From Bacillus oleivorans (lineage in GTDB: Bacteria > Bacillota > Bacilli > Bacillales > JC228), in NCBI RefSeq assembly GCF_900207585.1, contig NZ_OAOP01000007.1:160234-224233 (forward strand): a stretch of DNA of 64,000 nt, in the 5' to 3' direction. The notes beneath the pieces were generated by a model. That model had not been told where the DNA came from. It was given only the letters and a program-made list of their open reading frames with translations, and did no database searches. This document shows, piece after piece, positions 47,511 through 56,932 of the stretch (within the stretch, counting starts at the first letter, position 1; every line of letters starts with the position of its first letter). The position numbers and the translations under genes were made by a program.

Positions 47511-49763
47511 ATGACTAAATTGCGTGTTTATGAATACGCTAAAAAACATAAGCTTTCAAGTAAGGCAGTAATTGAAAAACTAAAAGAGATAAATATTGAG
47601 GTATCTAACCATATGTCAACAATAGATGAAGCAGCCATTCAAAAGTTAGAGGCCGCCTTAAAGCCGGGTGGAGAAACGAAGAACCAAAAACAGGATGCAC
47701 CAAAGCAAAAGCAAGAGTCAAAACCAGTAAAAGAAGAGCAAAAGATAGAGCCAGCTCCAGCTTCTAAAAAAGGAGTTATTGTGGACGAAGACGACGATTT
47801 AACTCCACGTAAAGTAAAGGTTAAAACCGTTCCAAAACCTCGTGAAGGGAAGAAACACGAGAATGAAAATCAAAAGAAAGAATCTAAAGTTTTAACAAAA
47901 GGGAAACCAAACAATAAAAAACAAGGAAATGGCAAGAATTCCGGAAAAGGCGAAAACCATTTCCGTGAGCAGCAAGTACAGCAGCCTGTTAAGAAAAAAG
48001 AAAAAGAGCTTCCAAGCAAAATTACGTTCAAAGAGTCGTTAACGGTCGCAGAGCTTGCGAAAAAGCTGCATCGTGAACCTTCTGAAATTATTAAGAAATT
48101 ATTCATGCTTGGTGTAATGGCTACAATTAATCAATCACTTGACAAAGATGCGATTGAATTGATTGCAGCTGAATACAATGTCGAGGTAATAGAAGAATTT
48201 GATATTGATATTACCGATTTAACGGTTTATATGACAGAAGACCGAAAAGAAGAATTACAGGAACGCCCTGCAGTTGTTACGATTATGGGTCACGTTGACC
48301 ATGGGAAAACAACCCTGCTTGACTCGATTCGTCACACAAAAGTGACAGAAGGGGAAGCCGGCGGGATTACCCAGCATATTGGTGCGTATCAGATTGAATT
48401 AAATGGCAAAAAGATTACTTTCTTAGATACACCAGGACATGCTGCTTTTACAACGATGCGTGCACGTGGTGCCCAAGTTACCGATATCACCATTATTGTG
48501 GTTGCTGCTGATGATGGTGTGATGCCGCAAACTGTTGAAGCAATTAATCACGCAAAAGCAGCAAAGGTTCCAATCATCGTAGCTGTAAACAAAATGGATA
48601 AGCCTGCCGCCAATCCAGATCGCGTTATGCAAGAACTGACGGAGCATGGACTCATTCCAGAGGATTGGGGCGGAGATACGATCTTTGTCCAATTGTCAGC
48701 TCTCTCAGGTGATGGAATTGATAACCTTCTTGAAATGATCGTTATTGTGAGTGAAATGGAAGAGCTAAAAGCGAATCCGAACCGAAATGCATACGGTACT
48801 GTCATTGAAGCACAACTTGATAAAGGAAGAGGATCTGTCGCGACATTACTTGTTCAAAACGGTACACTTCATGTCGGAGATCCAATCGTAGTAGGAAATA
48901 CGTTTGGACGTGTTCGTGCGATGGTCAATGATCTCGGCCGCAGAGTAAAAGAAGCAGGTCCGTCAACTCCAGTTGAGATTACAGGGTTAAATGATGTTCC
49001 TCAAGCCGGTGACCGTTTTGTCGTATTTGATGATGAAAAAACAGCCCGTCAGGTTGGGGAAGCAAGAGCTCAGGCAGCCATTCAGGCACAGCGCAGTGAA
49101 AAATCAAAAGTCACCCTTGAAAATCTATTCGAACAAATGAAACAAGGGGAAGTAAAAGACCTTAATGTTGTCATTAAGGCGGATGTTCAAGGTTCGGCAG
49201 AAGCATTAGCAGCCTCTCTTCAAAAAATTGATGTAGAAGGCGTTAATGTAAAAATTGTTCACTCCGGTGTGGGTGCAATTAATGAATCGGATATTATCCT
49301 AGCGTCTGCTTCTAATGCCATTGTGGTTGGTTTCAATGTTCGTCCAGATGTTAATGCAAAACGTGCTGCTGAAGCAGAAAACGTTGAAATTCGTCTGCAC
49401 CGCATTATTTATAAAGTCATTGATGAAATTGAAGCAGCGATGAAAGGTATGCTTGACCCTGAATTCGAGGAAAAAGTAATCGGTCAGGCAGAAGTTCGGA
49501 CTACCTTCAAAGTATCCAAAATTGGTACGATTGCAGGGAGCTATGTAACAGACGGCAAGATAACGAGAGATTCTGGCGTTCGTTTGATTCGTAACGGAGT
49601 TGTCATCTTTGAAGGAGAAATTGATGCATTAAAGCGTTTCAAAGATGATGTGAAAGAAGTTTCTCAAGGTTATGAATGTGGAATAACAATTCGCAACTTT
49701 AACGATATTAAAGAAGGCGATGTTATCGAAGCATATATCATGGAAGAAGTGGAAAGAGCTTGA
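47511..49763 (+). CDS. infB: Translation initiation factor IF-2
   Basis: 750 aa. N-terminal IF2-N motifs ([31 protein letters not shown]), a K/Q-rich linker, a second IF2-N domain, then the GTPase with G1 [11 protein letters not shown] (from about residue 260), [12 protein letters not shown] and the effector loop [10 protein letters not shown]; domains II-IV follow. Delivers initiator tRNA to the 30S subunit. Overlaps ylxP by four bases. Confidence 0.98.
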   Translation: MTKLRVYEYAKKHKLSSKAVIEKLKEINIEVSNHMSTIDEAAIQKLEAALKPGGETKNQKQDAPKQKQESKPVKEEQKIEPAPASKKGVIVDEDDDLTPRKVKVKTVPKPREGKKHENENQKKESKVLTKGKPNNKKQGNGKNSGKGENHFREQQVQQPVKKKEKELPSKITFKESLTVAELAKKLHREPSEIIKKLFMLGVMATINQSLDKDAIELIAAEYNVEVIEEFDIDITDLTVYMTEDRKEELQERPAVVTIMGHVDHGKTTLLDSIRHTKVTEGEAGGITQHIGAYQIELNGKKITFLDTPGHAAFTTMRARGAQVTDITIIVVAADDGVMPQTVEAINHAKAAKVPIIVAVNKMDKPAANPDRVMQELTEHGLIPEDWGGDTIFVQLSALSGDGIDNLLEMIVIVSEMEELKANPNRNAYGTVIEAQLDKGRGSVATLLVQNGTLHVGDPIVVGNTFGRVRAMVNDLGRRVKEAGPSTPVEITGLNDVPQAGDRFVVFDDEKTARQVGEARAQAAIQAQRSEKSKVTLENLFEQMKQGEVKDLNVVIKADVQGSAEALAASLQKIDVEGVNVKIVHSGVGAINESDIILASASNAIVVGFNVRPDVNAKRAAEAENVEIRLHRIIYKVIDEIEAAMKGMLDPEFEEKVIGQAEVRTTFKVSKIGTIAGSYVTDGKITRDSGVRLIRNGVVIFEGEIDALKRFKDDVKEVSQGYECGITIRNFNDIKEGDVIEAYIMEEVERA

Positions 49764-50037
49764 TCGTAAGTGCTTCTATTGAATGTTTGATTTATGACGC
49801 CCGCTCCCTTAAAGAGAAGCGGGCGGTTTTACAAAGAATCATGAACAGACTTGCGCAAACGTTTAATATTGCTGTGGCGGAAGTTGACCATCAGGATGTG
49901 TGGCAGCGGACCACGATCGCAATAGTAACGGTGAATTCGTCGAATGTAACGGCCGAAAAAGAATCCAAAGAGCCTTACAATTTATTGACTCTTTTCCCGA
50001 AATCGAACGGACTGTTACTCATATAGAACGGTTATAA
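49760..50037 (+). pseudogene. ylxP: DUF503 family protein YlxP with a one-base deletion
   Basis: The first ~68 residues (CLIYDARSLKEKRAVLQRIMNRLAQTFNIAVAEVDHQDVWQRTTIAIVTVNSS) match YlxP, but the frame then ends at 50026 with an unrelated tail (SKEPYNLLTLFPKSNGLLLI). Adding one A after 49963, in an A-rich stretch, restores [27 protein letters not shown] and a stop at 50037, which resembles the normal C-terminus. Either a true frameshift, a sequencing error or slippage. TTG 49760 overlaps the infB stop. The product is a small protein of unknown role in the nusA-rbfA operon. Confidence 0.8.
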
Positions 50038-50053
50038 CCTCGAGGTGATTAGG

Positions 50054-50404
50054 ATGAGTTTTAGAGCCAATAGAGTCGCAGAACAAATGAAGAAAGAGCT
50101 GGGGGATATCATTGGTCGGAAAATAAAAGACCCGCGTATTGGATTTGTTACAGTTACAGATGTACGGGTAACTGGTGACCTTCAGCAGGCAAAAGTATAT
50201 ATTTCAATTCTGGGTGACGAAGAAAAGAAACAAGAATCGTTAAAAGCTCTGGCGAAAGCGAAAGGGTTCATTCGCACCGAAATAGGGCAAAGAATTCGTC
50301 TTCGTAAAACCCCTGAACTTCTATTTGAAGTAGATGAAGCAATGGAGTATGGCAATCGAATTGAGAATCTGCTTCATGAAATAAAAAAAGAAGATGAGAA
50401 TTAG
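50054..50404 (+). CDS. rbfA: Ribosome-binding factor A
   Basis: 116 aa. Contains [52 protein letters not shown] and [28 protein letters not shown]. Single KH-type domain that assists 16S 5' end maturation. ATG 50054 follows GAGGTGAT; the GTG at 50045 lies in that site. Confidence 0.97.
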   Translation: MSFRANRVAEQMKKELGDIIGRKIKDPRIGFVTVTDVRVTGDLQQAKVYISILGDEEKKQESLKALAKAKGFIRTEIGQRIRLRKTPELLFEVDEAMEYGNRIENLLHEIKKEDEN

Positions 50405-50417
50405 AAGGAAGACAATT

Positions 50418-50444
50418 AGGATTGGCATGACCCCAATCCTTTTT
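50418..50444 (+). terminator. Terminator after rbfA
   Basis: AGGATTGG (50418-50425) pairs with CCAATCCT (50433-50440), loop CATGACC, followed by TTTT. Suggests partial separation of the rimP-rbfA part from truB-ribF. Confidence 0.88.
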
Positions 50445-50468
50445 GTACTTTATATGTATAAAATTTTA

Positions 50469-50628
50469 GCAATGTAGTATATTCGGCGCAGTTAAAATTT
50501 TTAGGAATAAAGTACGACGGGCAAAAGACTAGTCAAGCTATACATCATGACGTGGCGTTTCGAGCGTGATAAGTGCAACTAGGCAATCGCCTGCGCCTAA
50601 AGGCTTGGAGCTAGCCAAGTTTTCTTTA
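50469..50628 (+). repeat. Interspersed repeat, copy B, ahead of truB
   Basis: About 160 bp matching copy A at 32499-32660 in the same orientation. Near the right end CTTGG (50604-50608) and CCAAG (50615-50619) form a hairpin followed by TTTTCTTTA, resembling a short terminator. It fills most of the rbfA-truB gap and ends 31 bases before the truB start. No open frame. Confidence 0.85.
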
Positions 50629-50659
50629 TATGTAAAGGTTTAAAGGAGCTGAGACGAAC

Positions 50660-51571
50660 TTGGACGGAGTGTTACCTCTTTATAAACCGAAAGGCGTAAC
50701 CTCACACGATTGTGTGAATCGATTACGAAAGATTTTTCAGACTAAAAAAGTGGGACATACAGGCACATTAGACCCAGATGTAACCGGCGTTTTGCCGATA
50801 TGTATCGGGGGCGCCACCCGAATCAGCGAATACCTGTTAAACAGTCCCAAAGGATACGAGGGCGAGGTGACCCTTGGCATGGCAACAACAACGGAAGATG
50901 CATCTGGTGAGGTGGTCCAGGAAACAAACATATCCTCCATAACCAGGGAAGAGATTGAAAAAGCAATGAACCAATTAACAGGCACCTTCATCCAAGTGCC
51001 CCCAATGTATTCAGCTGTGAAAGTAAACGGAAAAAAATTGTATGAGTATGCGCGGGAAGGCAAAGAAGTGGAACGCCCCAAACGGGAAATTACCGTCTTT
51101 AAGTGGACGCTCGAGAGTGATCAAGAGGTATTTGAGGGTCCCTATCCCAGCTTTCGTTTTTCAGTACAATGCAGTAAAGGAACCTATGTCCGAACTTTAG
51201 CGGTTATGATCGGTGAGGTATTAGGCGTTCCAGCGTTTATGTCTGATTTAAAACGGACGAAATCATCTATTTTTACACTGGCCGATTGTAAAACCTTTGA
51301 GGAATTAGAAGCGGCCAAAGAAAGAAATGAGCTGGCTGCCCTTCTAGTTCCGATTTCTGTAGCCCTATCTGATTTGCCCAAATTTGTAATCCATGATACA
51401 TTAGCAAGTAAAGTGCAAAACGGAATGGTCTTAGAAAAAGAGCTGCTTTCCTTTTACAAAGGAGAAGAATCCTTTTTGTTCGTAGATGAATCTGGTAAGG
51501 CCCTAGCCATTTATCGTGTACATCCCAATAAATCAAATTTACTGAAACCTGAAAAGGTATTTCATTTTTAG
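50660..51571 (+). CDS. truB: tRNA pseudouridine 55 synthase TruB
   Basis: 303 aa. DGVLPLYKPKGVTSHDCVNRLRK then GHTGTLDPDVTGVLPICIG with catalytic Asp D38; YEGEVTLGMATTTEDASGEV and the C-terminal PUA-like part follow. Modifies U55 in tRNA T-loops. TTG start at 50660, with AAAGGAG 11 nt upstream. Confidence 0.97.
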   Translation: MDGVLPLYKPKGVTSHDCVNRLRKIFQTKKVGHTGTLDPDVTGVLPICIGGATRISEYLLNSPKGYEGEVTLGMATTTEDASGEVVQETNISSITREEIEKAMNQLTGTFIQVPPMYSAVKVNGKKLYEYAREGKEVERPKREITVFKWTLESDQEVFEGPYPSFRFSVQCSKGTYVRTLAVMIGEVLGVPAFMSDLKRTKSSIFTLADCKTFEELEAAKERNELAALLVPISVALSDLPKFVIHDTLASKVQNGMVLEKELLSFYKGEESFLFVDESGKALAIYRVHPNKSNLLKPEKVFHF

Positions 51572-51593
51572 AGATATAAAGGAGTAGGAGACA

Positions 51594-52529
51594 TTGGAAG
51601 TCATTGCTTTAAATTATCCCCATTCTATGAAAAAACAAGATTTTCCGAAGCTGGCTCTAGCTCTTGGCTATTTTGATGGGGTACATCTAGGTCATCAAAA
51701 GGTGATTCAAACAGCTGTTGAGTATGCGAAAGAACATGATATAAAAAGTGCGGTCATGACATTTAACCCGCATCCAATCGTTGTTTTAAAAAAATCAAGC
51801 CATATTGATACAATCACACCCTTGGATCAAAAAATAGAACTGATTCGCTCATTAGGCGTGGATTATATATTCGTTGTAAGCTTTACGGAGGAGTTTGCCC
51901 AACTCGAACCTCAAGATTTTGTCGATCAATATCTGATTGGGTTAAATGTACAGCACGTAGTAGCCGGATTTGATTATACATACGGCCGGTTCGGAAAAGG
52001 AACAATGGACACATTATCCGCCCATTCACGAGGTCAATTTACACAAACAACAGTAGAAAAGTTAGAAAAAAAAGGCGTCAAAGTAAGCTCTTCAGCGATA
52101 CGAAGCTTCTTATTAAATGGTGAGTTAGAGAGGGTCAAAGAGTTTTTAGGCCGTTATTATTCAGTGCAGGGAACAGTTGTCCACGGAAAGAAGCGGGGAA
52201 GACTGCTGGGATTCCCGACGGCGAATATCCTGCTCGACCATGAAACTCTTAAACCTCCTGTCGGGGTATATGCGGTAAAGGTTTTACTTCATAATAAATG
52301 GCACGTGGGAGCCTGTAATTTTGGCTATAATATCACGTTCGAAGATGGGCCATTAGAGCCGCAGGCAGAGGTCTATATCTTAGATTTTTCAGGTGATATC
52401 TATGGTGAAACCCTTGTGGTTGAATGGCATAAACGCCTTCGGGACGAACTAAAGTTTTCCAATATAGATGACCTGATTGCTCAAATTAAACAGGATGCGG
52501 ACGATGCAAGGGCCTACTTTGAAAAATAG
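51594..52529 (+). CDS. ribF: Bifunctional riboflavin kinase/FAD synthetase
   Basis: 311 aa. N-terminal nucleotidyltransferase domain (LALGYFDGVHLGHQKVI; VAGFDYTYGRFGKGT; SSSAIRSFLLNGELERV) and C-terminal riboflavin kinase domain (GRLLGFPTANI; PPVGVYAVKV). Makes FMN and FAD. TTG 51594 after AGGAG. Called ribC in B. subtilis; truB-ribF adjacency is standard. Confidence 0.97.
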   Translation: MEVIALNYPHSMKKQDFPKLALALGYFDGVHLGHQKVIQTAVEYAKEHDIKSAVMTFNPHPIVVLKKSSHIDTITPLDQKIELIRSLGVDYIFVVSFTEEFAQLEPQDFVDQYLIGLNVQHVVAGFDYTYGRFGKGTMDTLSAHSRGQFTQTTVEKLEKKGVKVSSSAIRSFLLNGELERVKEFLGRYYSVQGTVVHGKKRGRLLGFPTANILLDHETLKPPVGVYAVKVLLHNKWHVGACNFGYNITFEDGPLEPQAEVYILDFSGDIYGETLVVEWHKRLRDELKFSNIDDLIAQIKQDADDARAYFEK

Positions 52530-52589
52530 TTTTACTTTTTATGCCTCAAAAAGGTTACTTATTCGCAACGTTTAAAGTTAACCATAGAC

Positions 52590-52618
52590 TTGATTTTTTA
52601 TCGAGATAATAGTATGCT
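52590..52618 (+). promoter_or_regulatory. Promoter of rpsO
   Basis: -35 TTGATT (52590-52595), 17 nt, -10 TATGCT (52613-52618). Gives an ~89-nt leader to the rpsO ATG. -10 has two mismatches, so the exact element is moderately supported. Confidence 0.5.
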
Positions 52619-52637
52619 ATGAAACGTAAGTCTTTAA

Positions 52638-52680
52638 GAACCGTTGCTTGGCAATTCGACTCACCAACGATTGCTCGGTA
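52638..52680 (+). promoter_or_regulatory. Structured leader of rpsO (possible S15 autoregulatory RNA)
   Basis: The leader has nested complementarities: ACCG with CGGT as an outer pairing, GTTG with CAAC inside, and TTGG with CCAA around the loop, ending before the AGGAGGTGAA site. Firmicute rpsO leaders are known to fold for S15 binding and autorepression. That this leader does so is an inference from position and foldability. Confidence 0.45.
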
Positions 52681-52713
52681 ATTGGGGATTTTGATTAATA
52701 GGAGGTGAAAAGG

Positions 52714-52983
52714 ATGGCAATCACTCAAGAACGCAAACGCGAATTGATTGAAGAGTACAAAACTCACGAAAATGACACTGGTTCTCCAGAAGTTCAAATC
52801 GCTGTCCTAACGGAAGAGATTAACAACTTGAACGAACATTTACGTACGCATAAAAAAGATCACCATTCACGTCGTGGTCTTATGAAGATGGTTGGTAGAC
52901 GTCGTAATCTATTAACTTACCTTCGCAACAAAGATGTTCAGCGTTACCGTGAGCTTATTAATAAGCTTGGTTTACGTAGATAA
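52714..52983 (+). CDS. rpsO: 30S ribosomal protein S15
   Basis: 89 aa, exact family length. [72 protein letters not shown] 52714 lies after TAGGAGGTGAAAAGG; the upstream in-frame start at 52705 sits in that site. Confidence 0.98.
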   Translation: MAITQERKRELIEEYKTHENDTGSPEVQIAVLTEEINNLNEHLRTHKKDHHSRRGLMKMVGRRRNLLTYLRNKDVQRYRELINKLGLRR

Positions 52984-53029
52984 TTAGATATGCGGAAGCG
53001 TACCATTTGCAACGTATGGACATTACTTT

Positions 53030-53139
53030 CGCCGTAGAGAGATAAAGGAAACACGGCGACCGCAAGGGAGTCGATGTTGACTTATCGACCGGAGGTGAGG
53101 GAAGTCCACTAGTTGCTGGGTGCTGGAGTTAGACAGTAG
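53030..53139 (+). repeat. Bacillus-type interspersed repeat, copy 1, after rpsO
   Basis: Core GATAAAGGAAACACGGCGAC... (53041-53106) is shared with copy 2 at 53233-53300, and both end with a GTGCTGGAG-TAGACAG motif (here 53121-53136). Contains the hairpin GTCGAT/ATCGAC. It sits between the rpsO stop codon and the terminator at 53142. Confidence 0.8.
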
Positions 53140-53141
53140 CG

Positions 53142-53166
53142 AAAGCGGGATTATTCCCGCTTTTTC
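53142..53166 (+). terminator. Terminator after rpsO
   Basis: AAAGCGGGA (53142-53150) pairs perfectly with TCCCGCTTT (53155-53163), loop TTAT, followed by TTTTTC. Confidence 0.9.
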
Positions 53167-53176
53167 TTATACAAAT

Positions 53177-53441
53177 AAGAAAAGCGAAAGCGCCCGTTCA
53201 GCGACGGACGGACTGGACTGAACCTCGAGTGGGATAAAGGAAAACACGACGACCGGCAGGGGGTTGATGTTGACTTATCAATCAGAGGTGACTGGAAATC
53301 TAAAAGCGAACAGGCCAGACAACGCTTGCGCTTCCGACTAAGTAGCGCTCTTTGCTTCTGTAGGAGGAGGTGAAGCGCTCGAGGGACGCACGCGTGGAGC
53401 TGGATAAGTCCGATAGGCGCTGAGTGCTGGAGCTAGACAGT
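53177..53441 (+). repeat. Bacillus-type interspersed repeat, copy 2, before pnp
   Basis: About 265 bp beginning AAGAAAAGCGAAAGCGCCCG and ending AGGCGCTGAGTGCTGGAG plus CTAGACAG. The terminal AGCGCC (53189-53194) and GGCGCT (53416-53421) are complementary. The inner 53233-53300 segment is homologous to copy 1. A matching left-end fragment is at 31392-31415. Together the two copies explain most of the 643-nt rpsO-pnp gap. Confidence 0.8.
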
Positions 53442-53509
53442 AATCATAGTTCAGAATTTATTATGCTTATAATAAATAGCACAACCGGATTACATAATTC
53501 TTGTTTTAT

Positions 53510-53536
53510 TTTACATATTCATTTTAAGGTTATAAT
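53510..53536 (+). promoter_or_regulatory. Probable pnp promoter
   Basis: A perfect TATAAT (53531-53536) with TTTACA (53510-53515) 15 nt upstream; the spacing is short. A second TATAAT-like sequence lies at 53550-53555. A promoter in this AT-rich stretch is likely, but the exact element is uncertain. Confidence 0.45.
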
Positions 53537-53569
53537 CGAAAGTGTATACTTATAATAATAGCAAACTTA

Positions 53570-53619
53570 AGGGTTTAGAAAGAACTAAACCTCTATAGTG
53601 AAAGCAAGAGAGGGGTTTA
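53570..53619 (+). promoter_or_regulatory. pnp leader with two mutually exclusive hairpins
   Basis: The segment CTAAACCT (53585-53592) can pair with GGGTTTAG just upstream (53571-53578, loop AAAGAA). Alternatively AAACCTCT (53587-53594) can pair with AGGGGTTT (53611-53618), which covers the ribosome binding site AGAGAGGGG of pnp. Each helix is 8 bp with one G-U pair, so they compete. The pattern suggests a translational switch; no experiment is implied. Confidence 0.55.
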
Positions 53620-53626
53620 TTTACGA

Positions 53627-55744
53627 ATGGAACAAGAGAAACAAGTCTTTTCCATAGATTGGGCAGGTCGTAAATTGTCTGTTGAAATCGGACAGTTGGC
53701 GAAGCAAGCCAATGGCGCAGTTCTTGTCCGATATGGAGAAACAGGAGTTTTAAGTACAGCAACTGCTTCAAAAGAACCAAAAAACCTGGATTTCTTTCCG
53801 CTTACAGTAAACTACGAAGAAAGATTATATGCAGTCGGAAAAATTCCAGGGGGATTTATTAAACGCGAAGGCCGTCCCAGTGAGAAAGCAATCTTAGCGA
53901 GCCGCTTAATCGACAGGCCGATTCGCCCTTTATTTGCAGATGGGTTCCGAAATGAAGTCCAGCTTGTCAGTATTGTAATGAGTGTAGACCAGGATTGTTC
54001 GTCCGAAATGGCGGCTATGTTTGGATCTTCCCTGGCATTAATGATCTCCGATATCCCGTTTGAAGGTCCGATAGCAGGTGTAGTTGTCGGCCGGGTAGAT
54101 GGTGAATTTATTATCAACCCTACAGTTGAACAAATGGATAAAAGCGATATCAACTTAACGGTAGCAGGCACGAAAGACGCGATTAACATGGTTGAAGCTG
54201 GGGCGAATGAAGTACCAGAAGAAGTCATGTTAGAAGCAATCATGTTTGGTCATGAAGAAATCAAGCGTCTTATCGCATTCCAAGAAGAGATTCAAGCCAA
54301 AGTCGGAAAAGAAAAAATGGAAGTGACGCTATATAAAGTAGATGAAGAGCTAGAGAAAAAAGTACGTTCTATGTGCGAATCCGAAATGGTACAAGCCGTC
54401 CAGGTCGTAGAAAAGCATGCACGTGAAGATGCGATTCAAGCGGTTAAAAATCGTGTAGTCGAACAATTTGAGGCAGAAGAAGCAGAAGATGATACCATGA
54501 AGCAGGTTAAAGAAATCCTGCAAAAAATCGTAAAATCTGAAGTGCGCCGTCTCATTACTGAAGAAAAGGTTCGACCTGACGGAAGAAAGCTAGATGAAAT
54601 TCGCCCGCTGTCATCTGAAGTTGGTTTGCTTCCTAGAACACACGGTTCAGGATTATTTACAAGAGGACAAACCCAAGCTTTAAGTATCTGTACTTTAGGA
54701 GCCTTAGGCGATGTACAAGTACTGGACGGGCTTGGGATTGAAGAGTCCAAACGTTTTATGCATCACTACAATTTCCCACACTTTTCAGTAGGGGAAACTG
54801 GTCCGATTCGCGGACCAGGGCGAAGAGAAATTGGACATGGTGCACTGGGTGAAAGAGCGCTAGAGCCTGTTGTCCCATCTGAAAAGGATTTTCCATATAC
54901 GATTCGTCTTGTATCTGAAGTACTAGAGTCAAACGGATCTACATCTCAAGCTTCGATTTGTGCCAGTACATTAGCGATGATGGATGCTGGTGTCCCAATT
55001 AAAGCACCTGTAGCTGGTATTGCCATGGGACTCGTTAAATCTGGAGAGCATTATTCCATTTTAACTGATATTCAGGGAATGGAAGATCATCTGGGTGATA
55101 TGGACTTTAAGGTAGCAGGAACCGAAAAAGGGGTCACTGCACTGCAAATGGATATTAAAATCGAAGGTTTATCTCGTGAAATTTTAGAAGAAGCCCTTCA
55201 GCAAGCTAAGACCGGGCGGATGCATATATTGAAGTCGATGCTGGCAACACTATCAGCACCAAGAGGTCAATTGTCTCCGTACGCACCGAAAATTTTGCAA
55301 ATGACGATAAATCCTGATAAAATCCGTGATGTAATTGGGCCAAGCGGTAAACAAATTAACAAGATTATCGAAGAAACAGGCGTAAAAATTGATATCGAAC
55401 AAGATGGTACGATCTTCATTTCATCTACAAATGAAGAAATGAACCAAAAAGCGAAGAAAATCATTGAAGATATCGTGAGAGAGGTAGAGGTCGGACAGCT
55501 TTATCTCGGAAAGGTAAAACGAATCGAGAAGTTCGGTGCCTTTGTTGAAATCTTCAATGGCAAAGACGGTTTGGTTCACATTTCTGAATTGGCTGAGGAA
55601 AGAGTTAAATCAGTTGAAGATGTTGTGAAGATTGGTGATGAAATCTTAGTAAAGGTTACGGAAATCGATAAACAAGGCAGAGTCAATCTATCTAGAAAAG
55701 CCGTGCTTCGTGACCAAAAGGCACAAGCTGAACAACAATCATAA
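53627..55744 (+). CDS. pnp: Polyribonucleotide nucleotidyltransferase (PNPase)
   Basis: 705 aa. Two RNase PH domains separated by a helical domain ([33 protein letters not shown] in the first; [24 protein letters not shown] in the second), then KH ([21 protein letters not shown]) and S1 ([30 protein letters not shown]). Phosphorolytic 3'-5' exoribonuclease of the mRNA decay machinery. Called pnpA in B. subtilis. Confidence 0.98.
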   Translation: MEQEKQVFSIDWAGRKLSVEIGQLAKQANGAVLVRYGETGVLSTATASKEPKNLDFFPLTVNYEERLYAVGKIPGGFIKREGRPSEKAILASRLIDRPIRPLFADGFRNEVQLVSIVMSVDQDCSSEMAAMFGSSLALMISDIPFEGPIAGVVVGRVDGEFIINPTVEQMDKSDINLTVAGTKDAINMVEAGANEVPEEVMLEAIMFGHEEIKRLIAFQEEIQAKVGKEKMEVTLYKVDEELEKKVRSMCESEMVQAVQVVEKHAREDAIQAVKNRVVEQFEAEEAEDDTMKQVKEILQKIVKSEVRRLITEEKVRPDGRKLDEIRPLSSEVGLLPRTHGSGLFTRGQTQALSICTLGALGDVQVLDGLGIEESKRFMHHYNFPHFSVGETGPIRGPGRREIGHGALGERALEPVVPSEKDFPYTIRLVSEVLESNGSTSQASICASTLAMMDAGVPIKAPVAGIAMGLVKSGEHYSILTDIQGMEDHLGDMDFKVAGTEKGVTALQMDIKIEGLSREILEEALQQAKTGRMHILKSMLATLSAPRGQLSPYAPKILQMTINPDKIRDVIGPSGKQINKIIEETGVKIDIEQDGTIFISSTNEEMNQKAKKIIEDIVREVEVGQLYLGKVKRIEKFGAFVEIFNGKDGLVHISELAEERVKSVEDVVKIGDEILVKVTEIDKQGRVNLSRKAVLRDQKAQAEQQS

Positions 55745-55749
55745 GTTTA

Positions 55750-55778
55750 AGGTCAGGGCATGAACCCTGATCTTTTTT
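55750..55778 (+). terminator. Terminator after pnp
   Basis: AGGTCAGGG (55750-55758) pairs with CCCTGATCT (55765-55773) with one G-U, loop CATGAA, then six T residues. Confidence 0.92.
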
Positions 55779-55922
55779 ACACTTTAAGAAGAACAATAAA
55801 GTGATAAATGAATAAAGTACATAGAGTGATTTAGGGTTAGTCGCAAGTAAGAGACAAGTTATGATCGATTGTTCTACCTTGTCCCTCCGATTCATACTTT
55901 AATGATAAGGGGGAAGGTATGA

Positions 55923-56900
55923 ATGAAACGATATGTAAAATGGCTCTTATGTGTAGCAATCGCGACTTTAATAATTCAAAATCCATGGACATCTCAATAT
56001 GTAAGCAGCTTAAAGCAAGCTTCTGTACCCGTGGCGAAAAACATGGAATTATATAATCAAATTCAAGATTATGCCCAATCCGTTTATATACCGCCAAAAG
56101 ATGCGAAAATCGATCGGGTATGGAAAAAAACCCCGGGTCTCAATGGCTTAAAAGTCGATATCGATGCTTCCTATCAGAATATGAAAAAAGAGGGAAAATT
56201 CATTGAAAATCTGTTAGTTTATCAGCAAGTCCCGCCAAACACGCATCTTCGTGAACTTCCGGCGGAACCGATCTATAAGGGTCATCCGGATAAGCCAATG
56301 GTCGCATTTCTCGTCAATGTCGCTTGGGGAGAAGAATACTTATTAGATATTTTAGCAACATTAAAAAAGCATAATGTAAAAGCAACCTTTTTCTTAGAGG
56401 GCAGATGGGTGCAAAAAAATCCAGACCTTGCTAAAATGATAGCCGAAGGTCATCATGATATTGGGAACCATTCTTATAGCCATCCTGATTTAAAAACACT
56501 TCCAACCGGCAAGACATATGATGAACTAAAAAAAACAAATGAAATTATCGAGGCAACAACGGGCATTAAGCCTGTATGGTTTGCTCCTCCATCAGGTGCC
56601 TTTCGCAACGAAACGGTTGAAATTGCCCGTCAGCTTAATATGGAGACCGTCATGTGGAGTGTCGATTCGATCGACTGGCAAAAGCCAACCAAACAGGTAT
56701 GGCTCGGACGTGTTTTGCCTAAGCTTCATAACGGAGCAATGATTCTGATGCATCCGACCGAATCAACAAGAGATTCCATTGAAACATTAATAATAGAAGC
56801 CAAAAAGAGAGGGTATCAAATCGGTACCGTATCGAAACTGCTAAGCGAAGAGCGGATTCTATCAACGAAAGAGGAGCAGCGGCTTTCTGATCACAAATAA
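55923..56900 (+). CDS. ylxY: Polysaccharide deacetylase-like protein YlxY
   Basis: 325 aa. N-terminal signal-anchor (about residues 6-20) and a NodB-type domain: KKHNVKATFFLEGRWVQKNPDLAKMIAEGHHDIGNHSYSHPDL and WFAPPSGAFRNETVEIA. The metal-binding HxxxH (HSYSH) is present, but the usual TFDDG motif is replaced by FLVNVAWGEEYL, so the catalytic base and a metal ligand are missing. B. subtilis YlxY has the same feature as I recall it. Likely extracytoplasmic; activity uncertain. Confidence 0.9.
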   Translation: MKRYVKWLLCVAIATLIIQNPWTSQYVSSLKQASVPVAKNMELYNQIQDYAQSVYIPPKDAKIDRVWKKTPGLNGLKVDIDASYQNMKKEGKFIENLLVYQQVPPNTHLRELPAEPIYKGHPDKPMVAFLVNVAWGEEYLLDILATLKKHNVKATFFLEGRWVQKNPDLAKMIAEGHHDIGNHSYSHPDLKTLPTGKTYDELKKTNEIIEATTGIKPVWFAPPSGAFRNETVEIARQLNMETVMWSVDSIDWQKPTKQVWLGRVLPKLHNGAMILMHPTESTRDSIETLIIEAKKRGYQIGTVSKLLSEERILSTKEEQRLSDHK

Positions 56901-56932
56901 GATACATATTTACAGCTAGAGGAGGACTTTTA

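Noticed and set aside
55837..56097. 86-aa open frame antisense to ylxY and its leader
   Set aside because: No ribosome binding site or recognisable domain; lies across the ylxY start.
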